A stretch of 64,000 nt of DNA from Thermosipho japonicus (GTDB lineage Bacteria > Thermotogota > Thermotogae > Thermotogales > Fervidobacteriaceae), in contig NZ_JACHEX010000002.1 of the NCBI RefSeq assembly GCF_014201655.1, positions 268,697-332,696 of the forward strand. The letters run 5' to 3'. Numbering within the stretch: position 1 is the stretch's first letter; each line of letters begins with the position of its first letter. Positions 10,683-20,836 of this stretch are shown one piece after another. The notes under the pieces were generated by a model. The model was not told the DNA's origin. It made no database searches and was given only the letters and a program-made list of their open reading frames with translations. Position numbers and translations under genes: made by a program.

Positions 10683-11042
10683 ATGTCAAAGAAAAAAATT
10701 CTTGTCGTTGAAGACGAGGATAACATGAGACTTTTAATAACTGAAGAATTAGAGGAAAGTGGTTACGATGTTGATGAAGCAAGAAACGGTGAGGAGGCAC
10801 TGAAAAAATTCAGAGAAAAAGAATATGACCTTGTTACTGTAGATATTGAAATGCCCGGTATGAATGGTTTGGAAGTTGCGGGAAAAATCAGAGAAATAAA
10901 AAAAGATGCAAAGATAATAATTTTAACTGCTTATTCTCATTATAAGAGTGATCTTGCTTCATGGGCTGCTGATGCATATGTCGTAAAATCTTCGGATTTA
11001 ACTGAATTAAAAGACACAATTGCGAAAATAATTAATATGTAA
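10683..11042 (+). CDS. Single-domain response regulator (CheY/Spo0F-like receiver)
   Basis: A 119-residue stand-alone receiver domain. The acidic pocket (VVEDEDN near residue 10), the phosphoacceptor Asp in LVTVDIEMPGMNGLE (about residue 55), the switch Thr in IILTAYS and the conserved Lys in YVVKSS are all present. It has no output domain, so it works by protein-protein contact or phosphotransfer. No histidine kinase lies next to it; it has its own promoter and a strong terminator, so it is probably a single-gene unit. Whether it serves chemotaxis or another phosphorelay cannot be told. Confidence 0.9.
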   Translation: MSKKKILVVEDEDNMRLLITEELEESGYDVDEARNGEEALKKFREKEYDLVTVDIEMPGMNGLEVAGKIREIKKDAKIIILTAYSHYKSDLASWAADAYVVKSSDLTELKDTIAKIINM

Positions 11043-11061
11043 GGCATTGCCCTCCCCAAGA

Positions 11062-11091
11062 AAAAAAGGTGGCGGGAGGGCCACCTTTTTT
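11062..11091. terminator. Intrinsic terminator with a competing upstream stem
   Basis: GGTGGC and GCCACC, extended by flanking A and T tracts, form a stem around a GGGAGG loop, followed by a T6 tract. GCCCTCCC at 11049-11056 is the exact complement of GGGAGGGC at 11074-11081, giving an alternative 8-bp stem that would disrupt the terminator. Confidence 0.85.
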
Positions 11092-11137
11092 GTTAATTTA
11101 ATACCTAAAAGCAAATAGATCAAGTGGAGGTGTTTAT

Positions 11138-13870
11138 ATGGATTACAAAGAAACGTTAAACCTGCCTTCAACAGAATTTTCCATGAGGGCAAATCTTGTA
11201 AAAAAAGAACCAGAAATGCTTAAAAAATGGAAAGAAATGGATGACTATAACCTGGTCTTAAAATCAAGGGAGGGAAAACCAAAATTTGTTCTTCACGATG
11301 GTCCTCCATACGCAAATGGAAACATTCATATTGGAACTGCCACAAACAAAATATTAAAAGATATAGTTATTCGCTACAAAACTATGAGGGGATATTATGC
11401 CCCATATGTTCCAGGTTGGGACACTCACGGTCTTCCAATAGAACATAGAGTTTCTGTAGAAATGGGAGAAAAGATAAAAGAAATGTCTCCTGTCGAAATA
11501 AGGCAAAAATGTAAAGATTTTGCACTCAACTTTGTAAATATTCAACGTGAACAATTCAAAAGATTAGGAGTAAGAGGTGATTGGGATAATCCATATTTAA
11601 CACTAGATCCAAAATATGAAACTCACATATTAAATATTTTCAAAACACTTGTTAAAAATGGTAATGTATACAGAGGAAACAAACCTGTTTACTGGTGTCC
11701 AACTTGTAAAACTGCTCTTGCAGAAGCTGAAGTTGAATATCATGATCATTCTTCACCTTCAATCTATGTAAAATTTAAATTAATTGGTGAAGAAAATACA
11801 TATGTTGTAATATGGACAACAACACCTTGGACACTACCTGCAAACGTTGCTATTGCAGTACATCCAGAATATGATTATGTAAAAATTAAAGTTGACGGTG
11901 AATACTGGATAGTAGCTGAAGGATTATTAAATAAATTTGCAGCAGAAACTGAAATTAATTATGAAGTTGTTGAAAAATTCAAAGGTAAAGATTTAGAGTA
12001 TAAAAAGGCAAAACATCCATTCATAGATAGGGAATCATTAATTGTGCTTGCTGATTATGTAACACTCGAAGATGGTACAGGTTGTGTTCATACCGCCCCA
12101 GGGCACGGTGCAGAAGACTATTTAACCGGTTTAAAGTATAACCTACCAGTTCTTTCACCAGTAAATGAAGAAGGAGTATTTACTGAAGAAGCAGGAAAAT
12201 ATGCTGGACTAAAAATTTGGGATGCAAATAAAGTAATTATAGAAGACTTAGAAAAATTAGGTGCACTTATAAAGACACAAAAAATCGAACATAGCTACCC
12301 ACACTGCTGGAGATGTAAAAATCCAATTATATTTAGAGCAACTCCTCAATGGTTTATTTCTGTTGATAAAAATAACTTGCGTGAAAAAGTTCTAGAAGAG
12401 ATCAAAAAAGTTGAATGGCACCCAAAATGGGGTGAAAATAGAATTACAGCAATGGTTAAAGAAAGACCTGACTGGACAATTTCAAGACAAAGAGTATGGG
12501 GAACTCCAATACCTGCAATAAAATGTAAACATTGTGGTGAAGTATTTATTGATGAAAAAGTAATTGATAACTTTATAACAATCGTTGAAAAAGAAGGAAC
12601 AGATGCATGGTTTAAGCTTTCTGAAAAAGAGATTATTCCAGAAGATGTTAAGTGTCCAAAATGCGGACATAATGAATTTGAAAAAACATACGATACTTTG
12701 GATGTTTGGATTGACTCAGGTTGTTCATTTGAAGCTGTCATAAGATCAAAGGGTGAAAAATTTCCAGTTGACTTATACTTAGAAGGCGATGATCAACACA
12801 GAGGTTGGTTCCAGAGTTCTATCTTTATGTCCGTTGCACATACAGGACAAGCACCATACAAATCTGTTGTAACACATGGATTTATAAAAGACGAACATGG
12901 TAGAAAAATGAGTAAATCTCTAGGAAATGTAATTGATCCAAAAGAAATTGTTGATAAATACGGTGCTGATATTTTAAGACTCTGGGTTTCCAGTATAGAC
13001 TTTTTTGACAACATCCGCGTTGGTAAAAATATCATTCAACAACAAGTTGAAGTATACAAAAAGATTAGAAATACGCTTAGATTCTTACTCGGTAATTTAA
13101 GCGACTTTACAAAGAACGATTTAGTTGAATTTGATAAACTTTTACCACTTGATAAATGGGCTCTTGGAAGACTACAAGAAGTAATATCTCAAGTTACAGA
13201 ACATTACGAAAAATACGAATTCTCAAAAGTATACAGTCTTATAAACAGATATTGTACCGTGGAATTAAGTGCAACTTACCTTGATATATTAAAAGATAGG
13301 TTGTACGTCGAAGCAAAAGATTCAATATATAGACGTTCAGCACAAACTGTTATGTTCTACATCTTAGAAGCATTAATAAAAATGCTTGCTCCAGTACTTG
13401 TATTTACTACAGAAGAAGCTTATCAATTAAGTCCACTTAAAGAATTTGAAACAGTACATCTTGAGTATTGGCCACAAGTTAGGAAAGAGTTTGTAGATGA
13501 AAAGCTAATGGATGAATTTAAAATACTATTCATGGTAAGAGATGACGTACTAAAAGCTTTAGAAAACGCAAGGAAAAATGATGTAATAGGTCATTCTTTG
13601 GATGCAAAAGTAACTTTAAAGGGTGTAAATGAAGAGATTAACAATATTCTTCTAAAGTATAAAGATTACCTTGAAGAAATTTTCATTGTCTCTCAAGTTG
13701 AAATAGGAGAAGGAAAAGTTAAAGGTGAATTTGCAAATGTAAGTGTAGAAAAGGCAAGTGGTGAAAAATGTCAAAGATGTTGGAAATATAGCGAGGAAAC
13801 AGGAAAAAATGAAGAATATCCAAATACATGTCCAAGATGTGCTGCTGTCTTAAAAGGTGAAAGAAAATAA
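11138..13870 (+). CDS. ileS: Isoleucyl-tRNA synthetase
   Basis: A 910-residue class I aminoacyl-tRNA synthetase charging tRNA-Ile. The HIGH-like box is in [13 protein letters not shown] (residues 54-66), the KMSKS loop in [10 protein letters not shown] (about 587-596), and an editing CP1 domain with zinc-ribbon cysteines lies between. The C-terminal zinc finger (CQRCW and CPRC, about 878-903) marks the bacterial, eubacterial-type enzyme. Its ATG has the RBS GGAGG. No T-box leader is visible; the 95-bp gap upstream contains a terminator with mutually exclusive stems. Confidence 0.97.
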   Translation: MDYKETLNLPSTEFSMRANLVKKEPEMLKKWKEMDDYNLVLKSREGKPKFVLHDGPPYANGNIHIGTATNKILKDIVIRYKTMRGYYAPYVPGWDTHGLPIEHRVSVEMGEKIKEMSPVEIRQKCKDFALNFVNIQREQFKRLGVRGDWDNPYLTLDPKYETHILNIFKTLVKNGNVYRGNKPVYWCPTCKTALAEAEVEYHDHSSPSIYVKFKLIGEENTYVVIWTTTPWTLPANVAIAVHPEYDYVKIKVDGEYWIVAEGLLNKFAAETEINYEVVEKFKGKDLEYKKAKHPFIDRESLIVLADYVTLEDGTGCVHTAPGHGAEDYLTGLKYNLPVLSPVNEEGVFTEEAGKYAGLKIWDANKVIIEDLEKLGALIKTQKIEHSYPHCWRCKNPIIFRATPQWFISVDKNNLREKVLEEIKKVEWHPKWGENRITAMVKERPDWTISRQRVWGTPIPAIKCKHCGEVFIDEKVIDNFITIVEKEGTDAWFKLSEKEIIPEDVKCPKCGHNEFEKTYDTLDVWIDSGCSFEAVIRSKGEKFPVDLYLEGDDQHRGWFQSSIFMSVAHTGQAPYKSVVTHGFIKDEHGRKMSKSLGNVIDPKEIVDKYGADILRLWVSSIDFFDNIRVGKNIIQQQVEVYKKIRNTLRFLLGNLSDFTKNDLVEFDKLLPLDKWALGRLQEVISQVTEHYEKYEFSKVYSLINRYCTVELSATYLDILKDRLYVEAKDSIYRRSAQTVMFYILEALIKMLAPVLVFTTEEAYQLSPLKEFETVHLEYWPQVRKEFVDEKLMDEFKILFMVRDDVLKALENARKNDVIGHSLDAKVTLKGVNEEINNILLKYKDYLEEIFIVSQVEIGEGKVKGEFANVSVEKASGEKCQRCWKYSEETGKNEEYPNTCPRCAAVLKGERK

Positions 13871-13917
13871 AAGAACAAATATGTTTGAAACAAGAATCTT
13901 CATTCTTAGTTGTAACA

Positions 13918-13951
13918 AAACCCCATCCTGGTATAACCGAGGATGGGGTTT
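13918..13951 (+). terminator. Terminator after ileS
   Basis: A 12-bp perfect stem (AAACCCCATCCT / AGGATGGGGTTT) with a 10-nt loop, followed by GTCT, so the T tract is poor. A smaller AAGAAT/ATTCTT hairpin sits just upstream at 13892-13907. Confidence 0.7.
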
Positions 13952-14001
13952 GTCTATACTCAGAGCTAACCTTTTAAAACAATTAAAAAAGATTAAAATG
14001 A

Positions 14002-14007
14002 TATAAT
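14002..14007 (+). promoter_or_regulatory. -10 box of the 14046 operon
   Basis: TATAAT lies 39 bp before the ATG and behind the ileS terminator, where a new promoter is needed. No convincing -35 box is seen. Confidence 0.4.
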
Positions 14008-14045
14008 ATATATTGTTCAAAAGCAAATAAGGAGTGAATTAAAAA

Positions 14046-14555
14046 ATGAAAAAAGTAGCAGTAATAGGTTCTTCAGGAAAAATAGATGAAAATCTTGAAA
14101 AATTATGTGTAAAACTTGGCAAAGAACTGTCAAAAAATTATATAGTAATTACAGGTGGAAGAGATGGAGTGATGGAGGCTGTTTCAAAAGGAGTTAAAAA
14201 TAATTTAGGAACTTCTATCGGCATTTTGCCATATGATGAAAAAGGAAATGAATTTAACACTATAGAAATTTTAACAGGTCTTGATTTTCCCACAAGATCG
14301 TTTATCATATTAAGAAATGTTGATGCCGTCATTTCAATTGCCGGAGAATGTGGCACAGCAATTGAAATATTTGGAGCTTACGCATACAAAAAACCTCTAA
14401 TTTTATTCAAAGGTACAGGTGGTTGGACTGATAGGATACAAAATGTTTTAATTGATGGGAAATATCTTGATAATAGGAAACATTCAGAGGTATACATAGC
14501 AGATAGTATAGATAAAATTTTAAAAATTCTTGAAAAAATCTTAGGAGGTAGCTGA
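14046..14555 (+). CDS. LOG-like Rossmann protein (TIGR00725 type)
   Basis: A 169-residue protein with a Rossmann-like nucleotide-binding start (VAVIGSSG), GGRDGVMEAVSKG and AGECGTAIEIFGA, which correspond to the GGG-x-GLMGA and PGGxGT-x-E motifs of the lysine-decarboxylase-like/LOG superfamily. The PGG motif is changed to AGE, so cytokinin-riboside hydrolase activity is not assured. Related proteins have been described as molybdenum-cofactor carriers. It begins a short operon and overlaps the next gene by one base (TGATG). The actual substrate is unknown. Confidence 0.75.
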   Translation: MKKVAVIGSSGKIDENLEKLCVKLGKELSKNYIVITGGRDGVMEAVSKGVKNNLGTSIGILPYDEKGNEFNTIEILTGLDFPTRSFIILRNVDAVISIAGECGTAIEIFGAYAYKKPLILFKGTGGWTDRIQNVLIDGKYLDNRKHSEVYIADSIDKILKILEKILGGS

Positions 14556-15424
14556 TGCAATATATATCACTTATTTTAGTAATAATAGTTTGGGGACTTT
14601 CATTTATTGCAACAAGTATTGTGGTTCAAAATATTTCACCTTTACTTGCTGCTTTTATTAGATTTTCTATAGCTCTTTTGACACTACTTGTCATTCCAAA
14701 AAATAGAAAAATTAACTTGTTTAATATTCACAAAGTCCTTGCAGGATTTTGGGGAATTACAATCTATTTTGTCTCAGAAAATTTTGCGCTTAAATTTACT
14801 ACTCCAACAAATGCTGCTTTAATAGTTTCAACAGCTCCAATTTGGTACGTTTTGTTTACACAAATTGCTCATAAAAGAAAAACTCATTCTCTACAATACG
14901 TTGGATCTCTAATTGCACTTTTTGGCGTGGGACTTGTAATTTTAAATGGAAGAATTATTTTAAAATTAAACCCTATTGGTGATTTACTTGCTTTTTTTGG
15001 AGCAATTTCCTGGGTGTTATATACACATCATATTATTAAGCTTGATGATCATTCCTCAATCACAGCTGTATTTGAAATTACTTTTTGGGGTGTAATAACA
15101 TTAATTCCATTTACTATTATTGAAACTATCTTCTTTAAAACCAGTTTCAATTTAAATCTTAATATTATTTTTTCGCTACTTTACCTAGGAATTTTATGTT
15201 CTGCAATTGGATATCTTCTTTGGAATAAAGCAATTGAAACACTTGGAGATAGAACCACTACAAATGCTGTATATATAATTCCAGTTGTAACAGCAGTGTT
15301 TGAAAGCTTAATATTCAAAAAGATTCCATCAATATTACTTATTTCGGGTATAATATTAGTGATTATAGGACTTTTAATATTTGAAAAATTTGAAGAAAGG
15401 GGAGTAAATCATGGGAAAAAATGA
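14555..15424 (+). CDS. DMT-superfamily (EamA) transporter
   Basis: A 289-residue membrane protein with ten predicted helices made of two EamA repeats (first about residues 3-130, second about 140-275). The internal repeat and the GVGLVILNG-like segment in the fourth to fifth helix are typical of drug/metabolite transporters. It starts at an ATG overlapping the previous stop, with AGGAGGT upstream, and overlaps mreB by 14 bp, so the three genes are translationally coupled. The substrate cannot be deduced; family members export amino acids, nucleosides or other metabolites. Confidence 0.88.
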   Translation: MQYISLILVIIVWGLSFIATSIVVQNISPLLAAFIRFSIALLTLLVIPKNRKINLFNIHKVLAGFWGITIYFVSENFALKFTTPTNAALIVSTAPIWYVLFTQIAHKRKTHSLQYVGSLIALFGVGLVILNGRIILKLNPIGDLLAFFGAISWVLYTHHIIKLDDHSSITAVFEITFWGVITLIPFTIIETIFFKTSFNLNLNIIFSLLYLGILCSAIGYLLWNKAIETLGDRTTTNAVYIIPVVTAVFESLIFKKIPSILLISGIILVIIGLLIFEKFEERGVNHGKK

Positions 15425-16418
15425 TCTAGGAATAGACCTTGGAACAGCAAATTTTCTGGTTTATCAGAAAGGAAAAGGAATTGTTCTTTATCAACCATCT
15501 GTTGTAGCAATTTCTAAAAAAAATGGAAAAATAATTGCGATAGGTGAAGAAGCAAAAGAAATGCTAGGGAAAACTCCAGAAGATACAATTACTGCTGTAA
15601 GACCTATGAAAGATGGAGTGATTGCAGATTATACAATAATCTCTGAAGTTTTAAAAATATTTATAAAAAAAGTAACTAAAGGATTTTTATTTAAGCCAAA
15701 TATGGTTATAGGAATACCTGCAAAGACAACCACCGTGGAAAAAAGAGCTGTTTTTGACGCTGCATCAAGCGCAGGAGCCAAAAAAGTTTTTGTTGTTTCT
15801 GAACCGCTTGCAGCTGCAGTAGGTGCAGGCATTGATGTTACAAAACCTGAAGGAAATATAATTATAGATATAGGTGGTGGAACTACAGATATCGCAGTTA
15901 TTAGCCTTGGTGGAGTTGTGGTAGGAGATTCTGTAAAGCTTGCCGGTGATGCCATGGATGATGCAATAGTAAAAAGTGTAAGAAAACTTCTTGGTTTAAT
16001 AATTGGTGATTCAACAGCAGAAGAAATTAAAAAAAGAATCGGGAAAGCACACCCAGATATAGAAGATTTTGAAATGGAAGTAAAAGGGCGTGATGCGGTA
16101 ACTGGCCTTCCCCGAACGGATAAATTAAACTCATCACAAGTATACAGTATGCTAAAACCGATTATTGAAAGTCTTATTTCCAGGATCAAGGTGGTTCTTG
16201 AAAAGACTCCACCAGAACTTTCTGCAGATATTATGGAAAAGGGAATAGTAATCACCGGCGGTGGAGCACTACTAAGAGGAATAGATAAGGCAATTTACGA
16301 TGAAATAGGCGTTCCCTGCAAGGTAGCTGAAGATCCATTAACTTGTGTAGCAAGAGGTACAGGAATTTTATTGGATGATGAAGAATTATTAAATGAAGTA
16401 GCTGAAACCTACGAATAA
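15411..16418 (+). CDS. mreB: Rod-shape protein MreB/Mbl
   Basis: A 335-residue actin homologue that forms membrane-bound filaments guiding sidewall peptidoglycan synthesis. Actin-fold nucleotide motifs are clear: phosphate 1 (GIDLGTANF, about residues 7-15), phosphate 2 (IIDIGGGTTDIAV, about 151-163) and the adenosine motif (ITGGGALLRG, about 282-291). Two flagellar rod/hook genes follow, as with mbl-flhO-flhP in Bacillus. mreC and mreD are not adjacent. The ATG has GGGGAG upstream and lies inside the DMT transporter gene end. Confidence 0.95.
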   Translation: MGKNDLGIDLGTANFLVYQKGKGIVLYQPSVVAISKKNGKIIAIGEEAKEMLGKTPEDTITAVRPMKDGVIADYTIISEVLKIFIKKVTKGFLFKPNMVIGIPAKTTTVEKRAVFDAASSAGAKKVFVVSEPLAAAVGAGIDVTKPEGNIIIDIGGGTTDIAVISLGGVVVGDSVKLAGDAMDDAIVKSVRKLLGLIIGDSTAEEIKKRIGKAHPDIEDFEMEVKGRDAVTGLPRTDKLNSSQVYSMLKPIIESLISRIKVVLEKTPPELSADIMEKGIVITGGGALLRGIDKAIYDEIGVPCKVAEDPLTCVARGTGILLDDEELLNEVAETYE

Positions 16419-16437
16419 AAATTTGAGGTGATTAAAA

Positions 16438-17145
16438 ATGTACAAAGGTGTTTACCTTGCTTCTATGGGAATGTTGGCTGATATTACAAAACTTGATACG
16501 CTTTCAAATAATATATCTAATGCAGAAACTATTGGCTATAAAGCTGATAACTTGGCATTTAAGACATATCTTGAAAAAAGATTACACTCTTTTAAACCAA
16601 TGCCTCAAGAAAAAAAGGTCGAAATTAAGGATATTGGAAAGTTCGAGCAAGCAGTTATTTTAGATGAAGTAAAAACTGATTTCACTCAGGGAAATATCGA
16701 ACATACTGAAAATATGTTAGATTTTGCAATTGATGGTTCTGGTTTCTTTGTAGTAGAAAAAAACGGAGAAAAGCTATACACAAGAGCAGGAAATTTTAAA
16801 ATTAGTAGCGACGGTTTTTTAGTTACAAGTGAAGGGTATTATGTATTAGATAAAAATGATCAAAGAATTAAAATATCCAATAAATCAGATCTTATTAATA
16901 ATATCAAAGTTGTAGATCTTGATAATCCAAGAAAGATTGGTTACACCTTCTACAAAGGCCAAGAAATTGAAAAAGAAAATTTTAGGATTTTACAAGGATA
17001 TGTAGAAAAATCAAATGTGAACATTGTAAAGGAAATGGTAAAAATGATAGAAGCAAATAGGCATTACGAAGTTTTATCAAAAGCTGTAACTGTACACGAT
17101 GAATTACTTAACAAATCTATTAATTCCGCGGGTAATTTAAAGTAG
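16438..17145 (+). CDS. Flagellar basal-body rod protein, FlgF/FlhO-like
   Basis: This 235-residue rod/hook-family protein has the N-terminal motif LDTLSNNISNAETIGYK (about residues 18-34) and the C-terminal coiled segment LQGYVEKSNVNIVKEMVKM, both used for axial packing. The middle domain (IDGSGFFVVEKNGEKLYTRA) is the FlgF/G core. It is shorter and more divergent than the following FlgG-like protein, so the proximal-rod role (FlgF or FlhO) is the best guess. It is 19 bp after mreB and 12 bp before the next gene. Confidence 0.88.
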   Translation: MYKGVYLASMGMLADITKLDTLSNNISNAETIGYKADNLAFKTYLEKRLHSFKPMPQEKKVEIKDIGKFEQAVILDEVKTDFTQGNIEHTENMLDFAIDGSGFFVVEKNGEKLYTRAGNFKISSDGFLVTSEGYYVLDKNDQRIKISNKSDLINNIKVVDLDNPRKIGYTFYKGQEIEKENFRILQGYVEKSNVNIVKEMVKMIEANRHYEVLSKAVTVHDELLNKSINSAGNLK

Positions 17146-17157
17146 GAGGTGTAGTAA

Positions 17158-17943
17158 ATGATTAATGGACTTTATACAGCAGCAACAGGAATGTGGGCAC
17201 AACAATTTAAACTCGACACGCTTTCAAATAATATTGCAAACGTAGATACCGCTGGGTATAAAAAAGTTAAATCAGAATTTCAAGATCTTCTTTATGATTA
17301 TTCAAAAAATGCTGGAGCAGCAACCGCACAAAATTCTTTGCATCCAACAGGTTTATATGTAGGACACGGAACAAAATTATCAGCAACCACAAGAATTTTT
17401 ACTCAAGGAAATTTAGAAAGAACGGGAAATTCTCTTGATCTAGCCATTTCCGGTGATGGCTTTTTCCAAATCCAACTTCAAGATGGTAGAATAGCATATA
17501 CAAGAGATGGGCAATTTAAAATTGATGGCAATGGTAGGATAATAACCAGCAATGGTAATTTACTATCACCAAACATTGTCGTACCACAAAATGCTGTATC
17601 GCTAAGTATATCTCCAGATGGTATAGTTACCGCAGAGCTTCAAGACGGAACTCTACAAAATCTTGGAACAATTACATTGGTAAGATTTATCAATCCTTCT
17701 GGTTTAAAGGCAATTGGGGATAACCTTTTCTTGGAAACACCAGCAAGTGGTACTCCTGTTGAAGGCACCGCAGGACAAGATGGTTTTGGCTCTATATTAC
17801 AAGGTTATGTAGAAAAGTCAAATGTAGATATAGTTAAAGAAATGGTTGACATGATTAGTGCTATGAGAGCTTACGAATTAAATTCAAGAACAATCCAAAC
17901 TGCTGATGAAATGTTGAGAACTGCATCAAGTATGAAAAGGTAA
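17158..17943 (+). CDS. flgG: Flagellar distal rod protein FlgG (FlhP-like)
   Basis: A 261-residue distal rod protein. It has LYTAATGMWAQQ and LDTLSNNIANVDTAGYKK at the N terminus, a central ISGDGFFQIQLQDGR segment, and a C-terminal LQGYVEKSNVDIVKEMVDM helix. Length and motifs match FlgG. It is the last gene of the mreB operon, followed by a strong terminator. Strong RBS AGGAGGTG upstream of the ATG. Confidence 0.92.
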   Translation: MINGLYTAATGMWAQQFKLDTLSNNIANVDTAGYKKVKSEFQDLLYDYSKNAGAATAQNSLHPTGLYVGHGTKLSATTRIFTQGNLERTGNSLDLAISGDGFFQIQLQDGRIAYTRDGQFKIDGNGRIITSNGNLLSPNIVVPQNAVSLSISPDGIVTAELQDGTLQNLGTITLVRFINPSGLKAIGDNLFLETPASGTPVEGTAGQDGFGSILQGYVEKSNVDIVKEMVDMISAMRAYELNSRTIQTADEMLRTASSMKR

Positions 17944-17973
17944 TTTTTAAACAAATAATTTTTTAAATCATAA

Positions 17974-18007
17974 AAACAGGGCTCTAATTAACACTAGAGC
18001 CCTGTTT
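17974..18007. terminator. Bidirectional terminator between flgG and glmS
   Basis: A 13-bp perfect stem (AAACAGGGCTCTA / TAGAGCCCTGTTT) with an 8-nt loop between convergent genes. Confidence 0.85.
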
Positions 18008-18053
18008 GCTTTTGATTTTATTTGAAAATTCCAAATTCTTGTATATTAATATC

Positions 18054-19859
18054 TTATTCGACAGTAACACTCTTTGCAAGATTTCTTGGTTTGTCAGGAT
18101 CATAACCTCTCATATCAGCAATTAAATATGCAAAAAGTTGTATAACAGGAGAAATCGTAAGAGGATACATGTCTTCTGGGCTATCAGGAACATAAATTAT
18201 GTCATCGGAAATACCTTCCAAATCCTTATTTGATTCATTAGTTACAGAAATTATTCTTGACTTTCTTGCCTTTGACTCTTCAATATTACTTTTTGTTTTT
18301 TCAAATAATCTATCCTTTGGTGCAATAGCAAAAACAGGAAATGTCGGATCTAGCAAAGCAATTGGTCCATGTTTTAACTCTCCAGCTGGATATGCGGTAG
18401 CATTAATATAACTAATTTCTTTCAATTTCAAAGCGCCCTCTAACGCAGATGGATAATTAATTCCACGGCCTATGTACATAAAATGATGGTAATTTTTGTA
18501 ATATGCTGCATATTCTTCTAAGTTTATATCACTCAATAATTTTCTAAAAATTTCTGGTGCTTTTTTCAAAAATTCGAAATCTTTTTCAAGTTCTTCATTC
18601 CACATATTTTTTTCTTTTAAAATATACATTCCAAGAATGTATAAAACAACAAGTTGATTTACATAAGTTTTAGTAGCTGCAACTCCAATTTCTGGGCCAG
18701 CATTCATCAAAATTGTAACATCACTTTCTCTAGTAATAGTTGAACCTACTACATTAGAAATTGCAACAACTCTTGCTCCTTTTGATTTTACAAGTCTAAC
18801 AGATTCAAGAGTATCTGCAGTTTCACCAGATTGAGAAATTGCAATTACCAACGTTTTATCATCTATATGTATGTTTCTGTATCTAAATTCTGATGCTACA
18901 TCGACTTCTACATCAATATTTGAATGTTTCTCTAAAAAATACTTAAAAACAAGCCCAGCATGATAACTTGTTCCACAAGCAACAAGTTTTATTTTTTCAA
19001 CCTTTTCTAAATTAAACTCTTTTAATTCCGTAAGTATTGGCCCTTCATTAGTAATTCTCCCCACAAACGCACTTTCTATTGCTTCAGGTTCTTCATTTAT
19101 CTCTTTTAACATGAAATGCTTGTATCCGCCTTTTTCTGCAGAAGCCTCATCCCAATCAACATGATAAACTTTTCTTAAAACAATATTTCCATTCACATCT
19201 GTAATTTTATATTCTCCATTTTTCAATAGTGCAATATCTCCATCTTCTAAAAAAACTACGTCTTTTGTATATTTTATAATTGGTGTAACATCTGAGGCTA
19301 AAATAACCTTATTTTCTGCCCTGCCCAAAACTAGTGGACTGCCTTTTCTTGCCGCAACTAAAGTATCCTTCATGTCAGAATGCATAACAACTATAGCATA
19401 TGCACCTTTAAGCATTTTCACAGATTTTAAGACTGCTTTATAGAGATCCCCTTCAAAATTTTCTTCGATCAAATGTGAAATAACTTCCGTATCAGTCTCT
19501 GATTTGAATTTATGTCCCTTTCTCTTTAACTCTTCTTTTATCTCTGCATAATTTTCTATTATTCCATTATGAACAATTGCAATTTTACCAGTACAATCCG
19601 TATGAGGATGAGCATTTTCGTCAGTTGGAGCACCATGAGTCGCCCATCTTGTATGAGCAATACCAACTGAAGTGTTAGAATTTGTAATTTGTTCTCTTAA
19701 ATTTGAAATTTTTCCCGTAGCTTTTTGAATAACAATACTTCCATCTTTATAAAAAGCTATTCCTGCAGAGTCATAACCTCTATATTCCAACTTTTGCAAA
19801 TCATCAACAAGCTCTTTTATACTAAATTCCGTTCCAATTATTCCCACTATTCCGCACAT
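18054..19859 (-). CDS. glmS: Glutamine--fructose-6-phosphate aminotransferase (isomerizing)
   Basis: A 601-residue enzyme making glucosamine-6-phosphate from fructose-6-phosphate and glutamine, the entry to peptidoglycan precursors. The start MCGIVGIIG gives the N-terminal nucleophile Cys2 of the class II glutaminase domain (residues 1-230). Two SIS domains follow (about 285-420 and 455-590) with CGTSYHAG and AISQSGETADT. The C terminus LAKSVTVE is canonical. It overlaps plsX by 13 bp. No glmS ribozyme can exist as a leader here because the gene starts inside plsX. Confidence 0.97.
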   Translation of the reverse strand: MCGIVGIIGTEFSIKELVDDLQKLEYRGYDSAGIAFYKDGSIVIQKATGKISNLREQITNSNTSVGIAHTRWATHGAPTDENAHPHTDCTGKIAIVHNGIIENYAEIKEELKRKGHKFKSETDTEVISHLIEENFEGDLYKAVLKSVKMLKGAYAIVVMHSDMKDTLVAARKGSPLVLGRAENKVILASDVTPIIKYTKDVVFLEDGDIALLKNGEYKITDVNGNIVLRKVYHVDWDEASAEKGGYKHFMLKEINEEPEAIESAFVGRITNEGPILTELKEFNLEKVEKIKLVACGTSYHAGLVFKYFLEKHSNIDVEVDVASEFRYRNIHIDDKTLVIAISQSGETADTLESVRLVKSKGARVVAISNVVGSTITRESDVTILMNAGPEIGVAATKTYVNQLVVLYILGMYILKEKNMWNEELEKDFEFLKKAPEIFRKLLSDINLEEYAAYYKNYHHFMYIGRGINYPSALEGALKLKEISYINATAYPAGELKHGPIALLDPTFPVFAIAPKDRLFEKTKSNIEESKARKSRIISVTNESNKDLEGISDDIIYVPDSPEDMYPLTISPVIQLFAYLIADMRGYDPDKPRNLAKSVTVE

Positions 19860-20836
19860 TTTAAAAGTGCCTCCTTAATTTTTAAAGGAAGTTCTTCTTC
19901 TACTCCCTTTTTTGCAACCTTTAACGCGTTAAATATCGCCGTCCTATTTGAATTACCATGAGCCTTTACTACTACTCCCTCTACACCAATAAAGAATGTT
20001 CCTCCATATTTTTTTGGATCAAGTTTATTTTTCAATGAATTAAATACAGGCTTCATTAAAAGAGCACCCAAGGCAGATATTATATTCTTTTTTACTTCAG
20101 ACTTTATAAGCTCTGTAATCATTTTTGCTGCACCTTCCATGGTCTTCATAGCTATATTTCCATGGAACCCATCTGCAACAACAACGTCTACTTTCCCCGT
20201 ATTTAAATCGTTACCTTCAACATTTCCGATAAATTGATTACCAAATCTTTCTTTCAAAACCTGGAATGCTTCTTTTTCTTTTTGTGTTCCTTTATTTTCT
20301 TCTGTTCCAACATTCAAAAGTCCAATAGTAGGATTATCTTTGCCAAGCAACTTAGCATATTCAACACCCATAATGGCAAACTGGAGAAGGTTAGAAGGTT
20401 TTACATCTATATTTGCTCCTGCATCAGCTAAAACACAAAAATCATTCTTAGTCGGAATCGGTACTGCAAGAGTAGGTCTTTCAATTCCTTTAATTCTTCC
20501 TACAACAAAAGTTGCACATGCCAAAAGTGCACCAGTATTCCCTGCACTAACAACCGCATCAACTTTCTTTTCTCTAGCAAGTTGACAGCTAACATACATT
20601 GTGCTTTTTCTTCGCCTAATCGCTTCTGTGGGTTTTACATCCATTGGCAAAAAATCGTCGGTTACTACCTTTACACAATTTTTTGGTAGTTGCACGTCTT
20701 TAAAATTTTCTCCAATTCCTACAAGATAAAGTTCCACATCTTCATTTTCTTTTGCAAAGGAAAGAGCGCCAGCTAAAATTTCTGCTGGCGCATAATCTCC
20801 TCCCATTAAATCAATTGCTATTTTTTTCATAATCAT
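19847..20836 (-). CDS. plsX: Phosphate acyltransferase PlsX
   Basis: A 329-residue enzyme making acyl-phosphate from acyl-ACP, the first step of phospholipid synthesis. It starts IAIDLMGGDYAP and contains GANIDVKPSNLLQFA and VADGFHGNIAMKTMEG, characteristic of PlsX. Its ATG overlaps the rpmF stop as ATGA, so it is translationally coupled. The rpmF-plsX pairing is widely conserved. A second ATG two codons in is possible. Confidence 0.96.
   Translation of the reverse strand: MIMKKIAIDLMGGDYAPAEILAGALSFAKENEDVELYLVGIGENFKDVQLPKNCVKVVTDDFLPMDVKPTEAIRRRKSTMYVSCQLAREKKVDAVVSAGNTGALLACATFVVGRIKGIERPTLAVPIPTKNDFCVLADAGANIDVKPSNLLQFAIMGVEYAKLLGKDNPTIGLLNVGTEENKGTQKEKEAFQVLKERFGNQFIGNVEGNDLNTGKVDVVVADGFHGNIAMKTMEGAAKMITELIKSEVKKNIISALGALLMKPVFNSLKNKLDPKKYGGTFFIGVEGVVVKAHGNSNRTAIFNALKVAKKGVEEELPLKIKEALLKCAE

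Noticed and set aside
11092..11137. T-box riboswitch for ileS
   Set aside because: The gap is too short and shows no specifier loop or T-box sequence.
15629..16255. A 208-codon open frame antisense to mreB
   Set aside because: It follows from the codon use of mreB, has no ribosome site and no recognisable domain.
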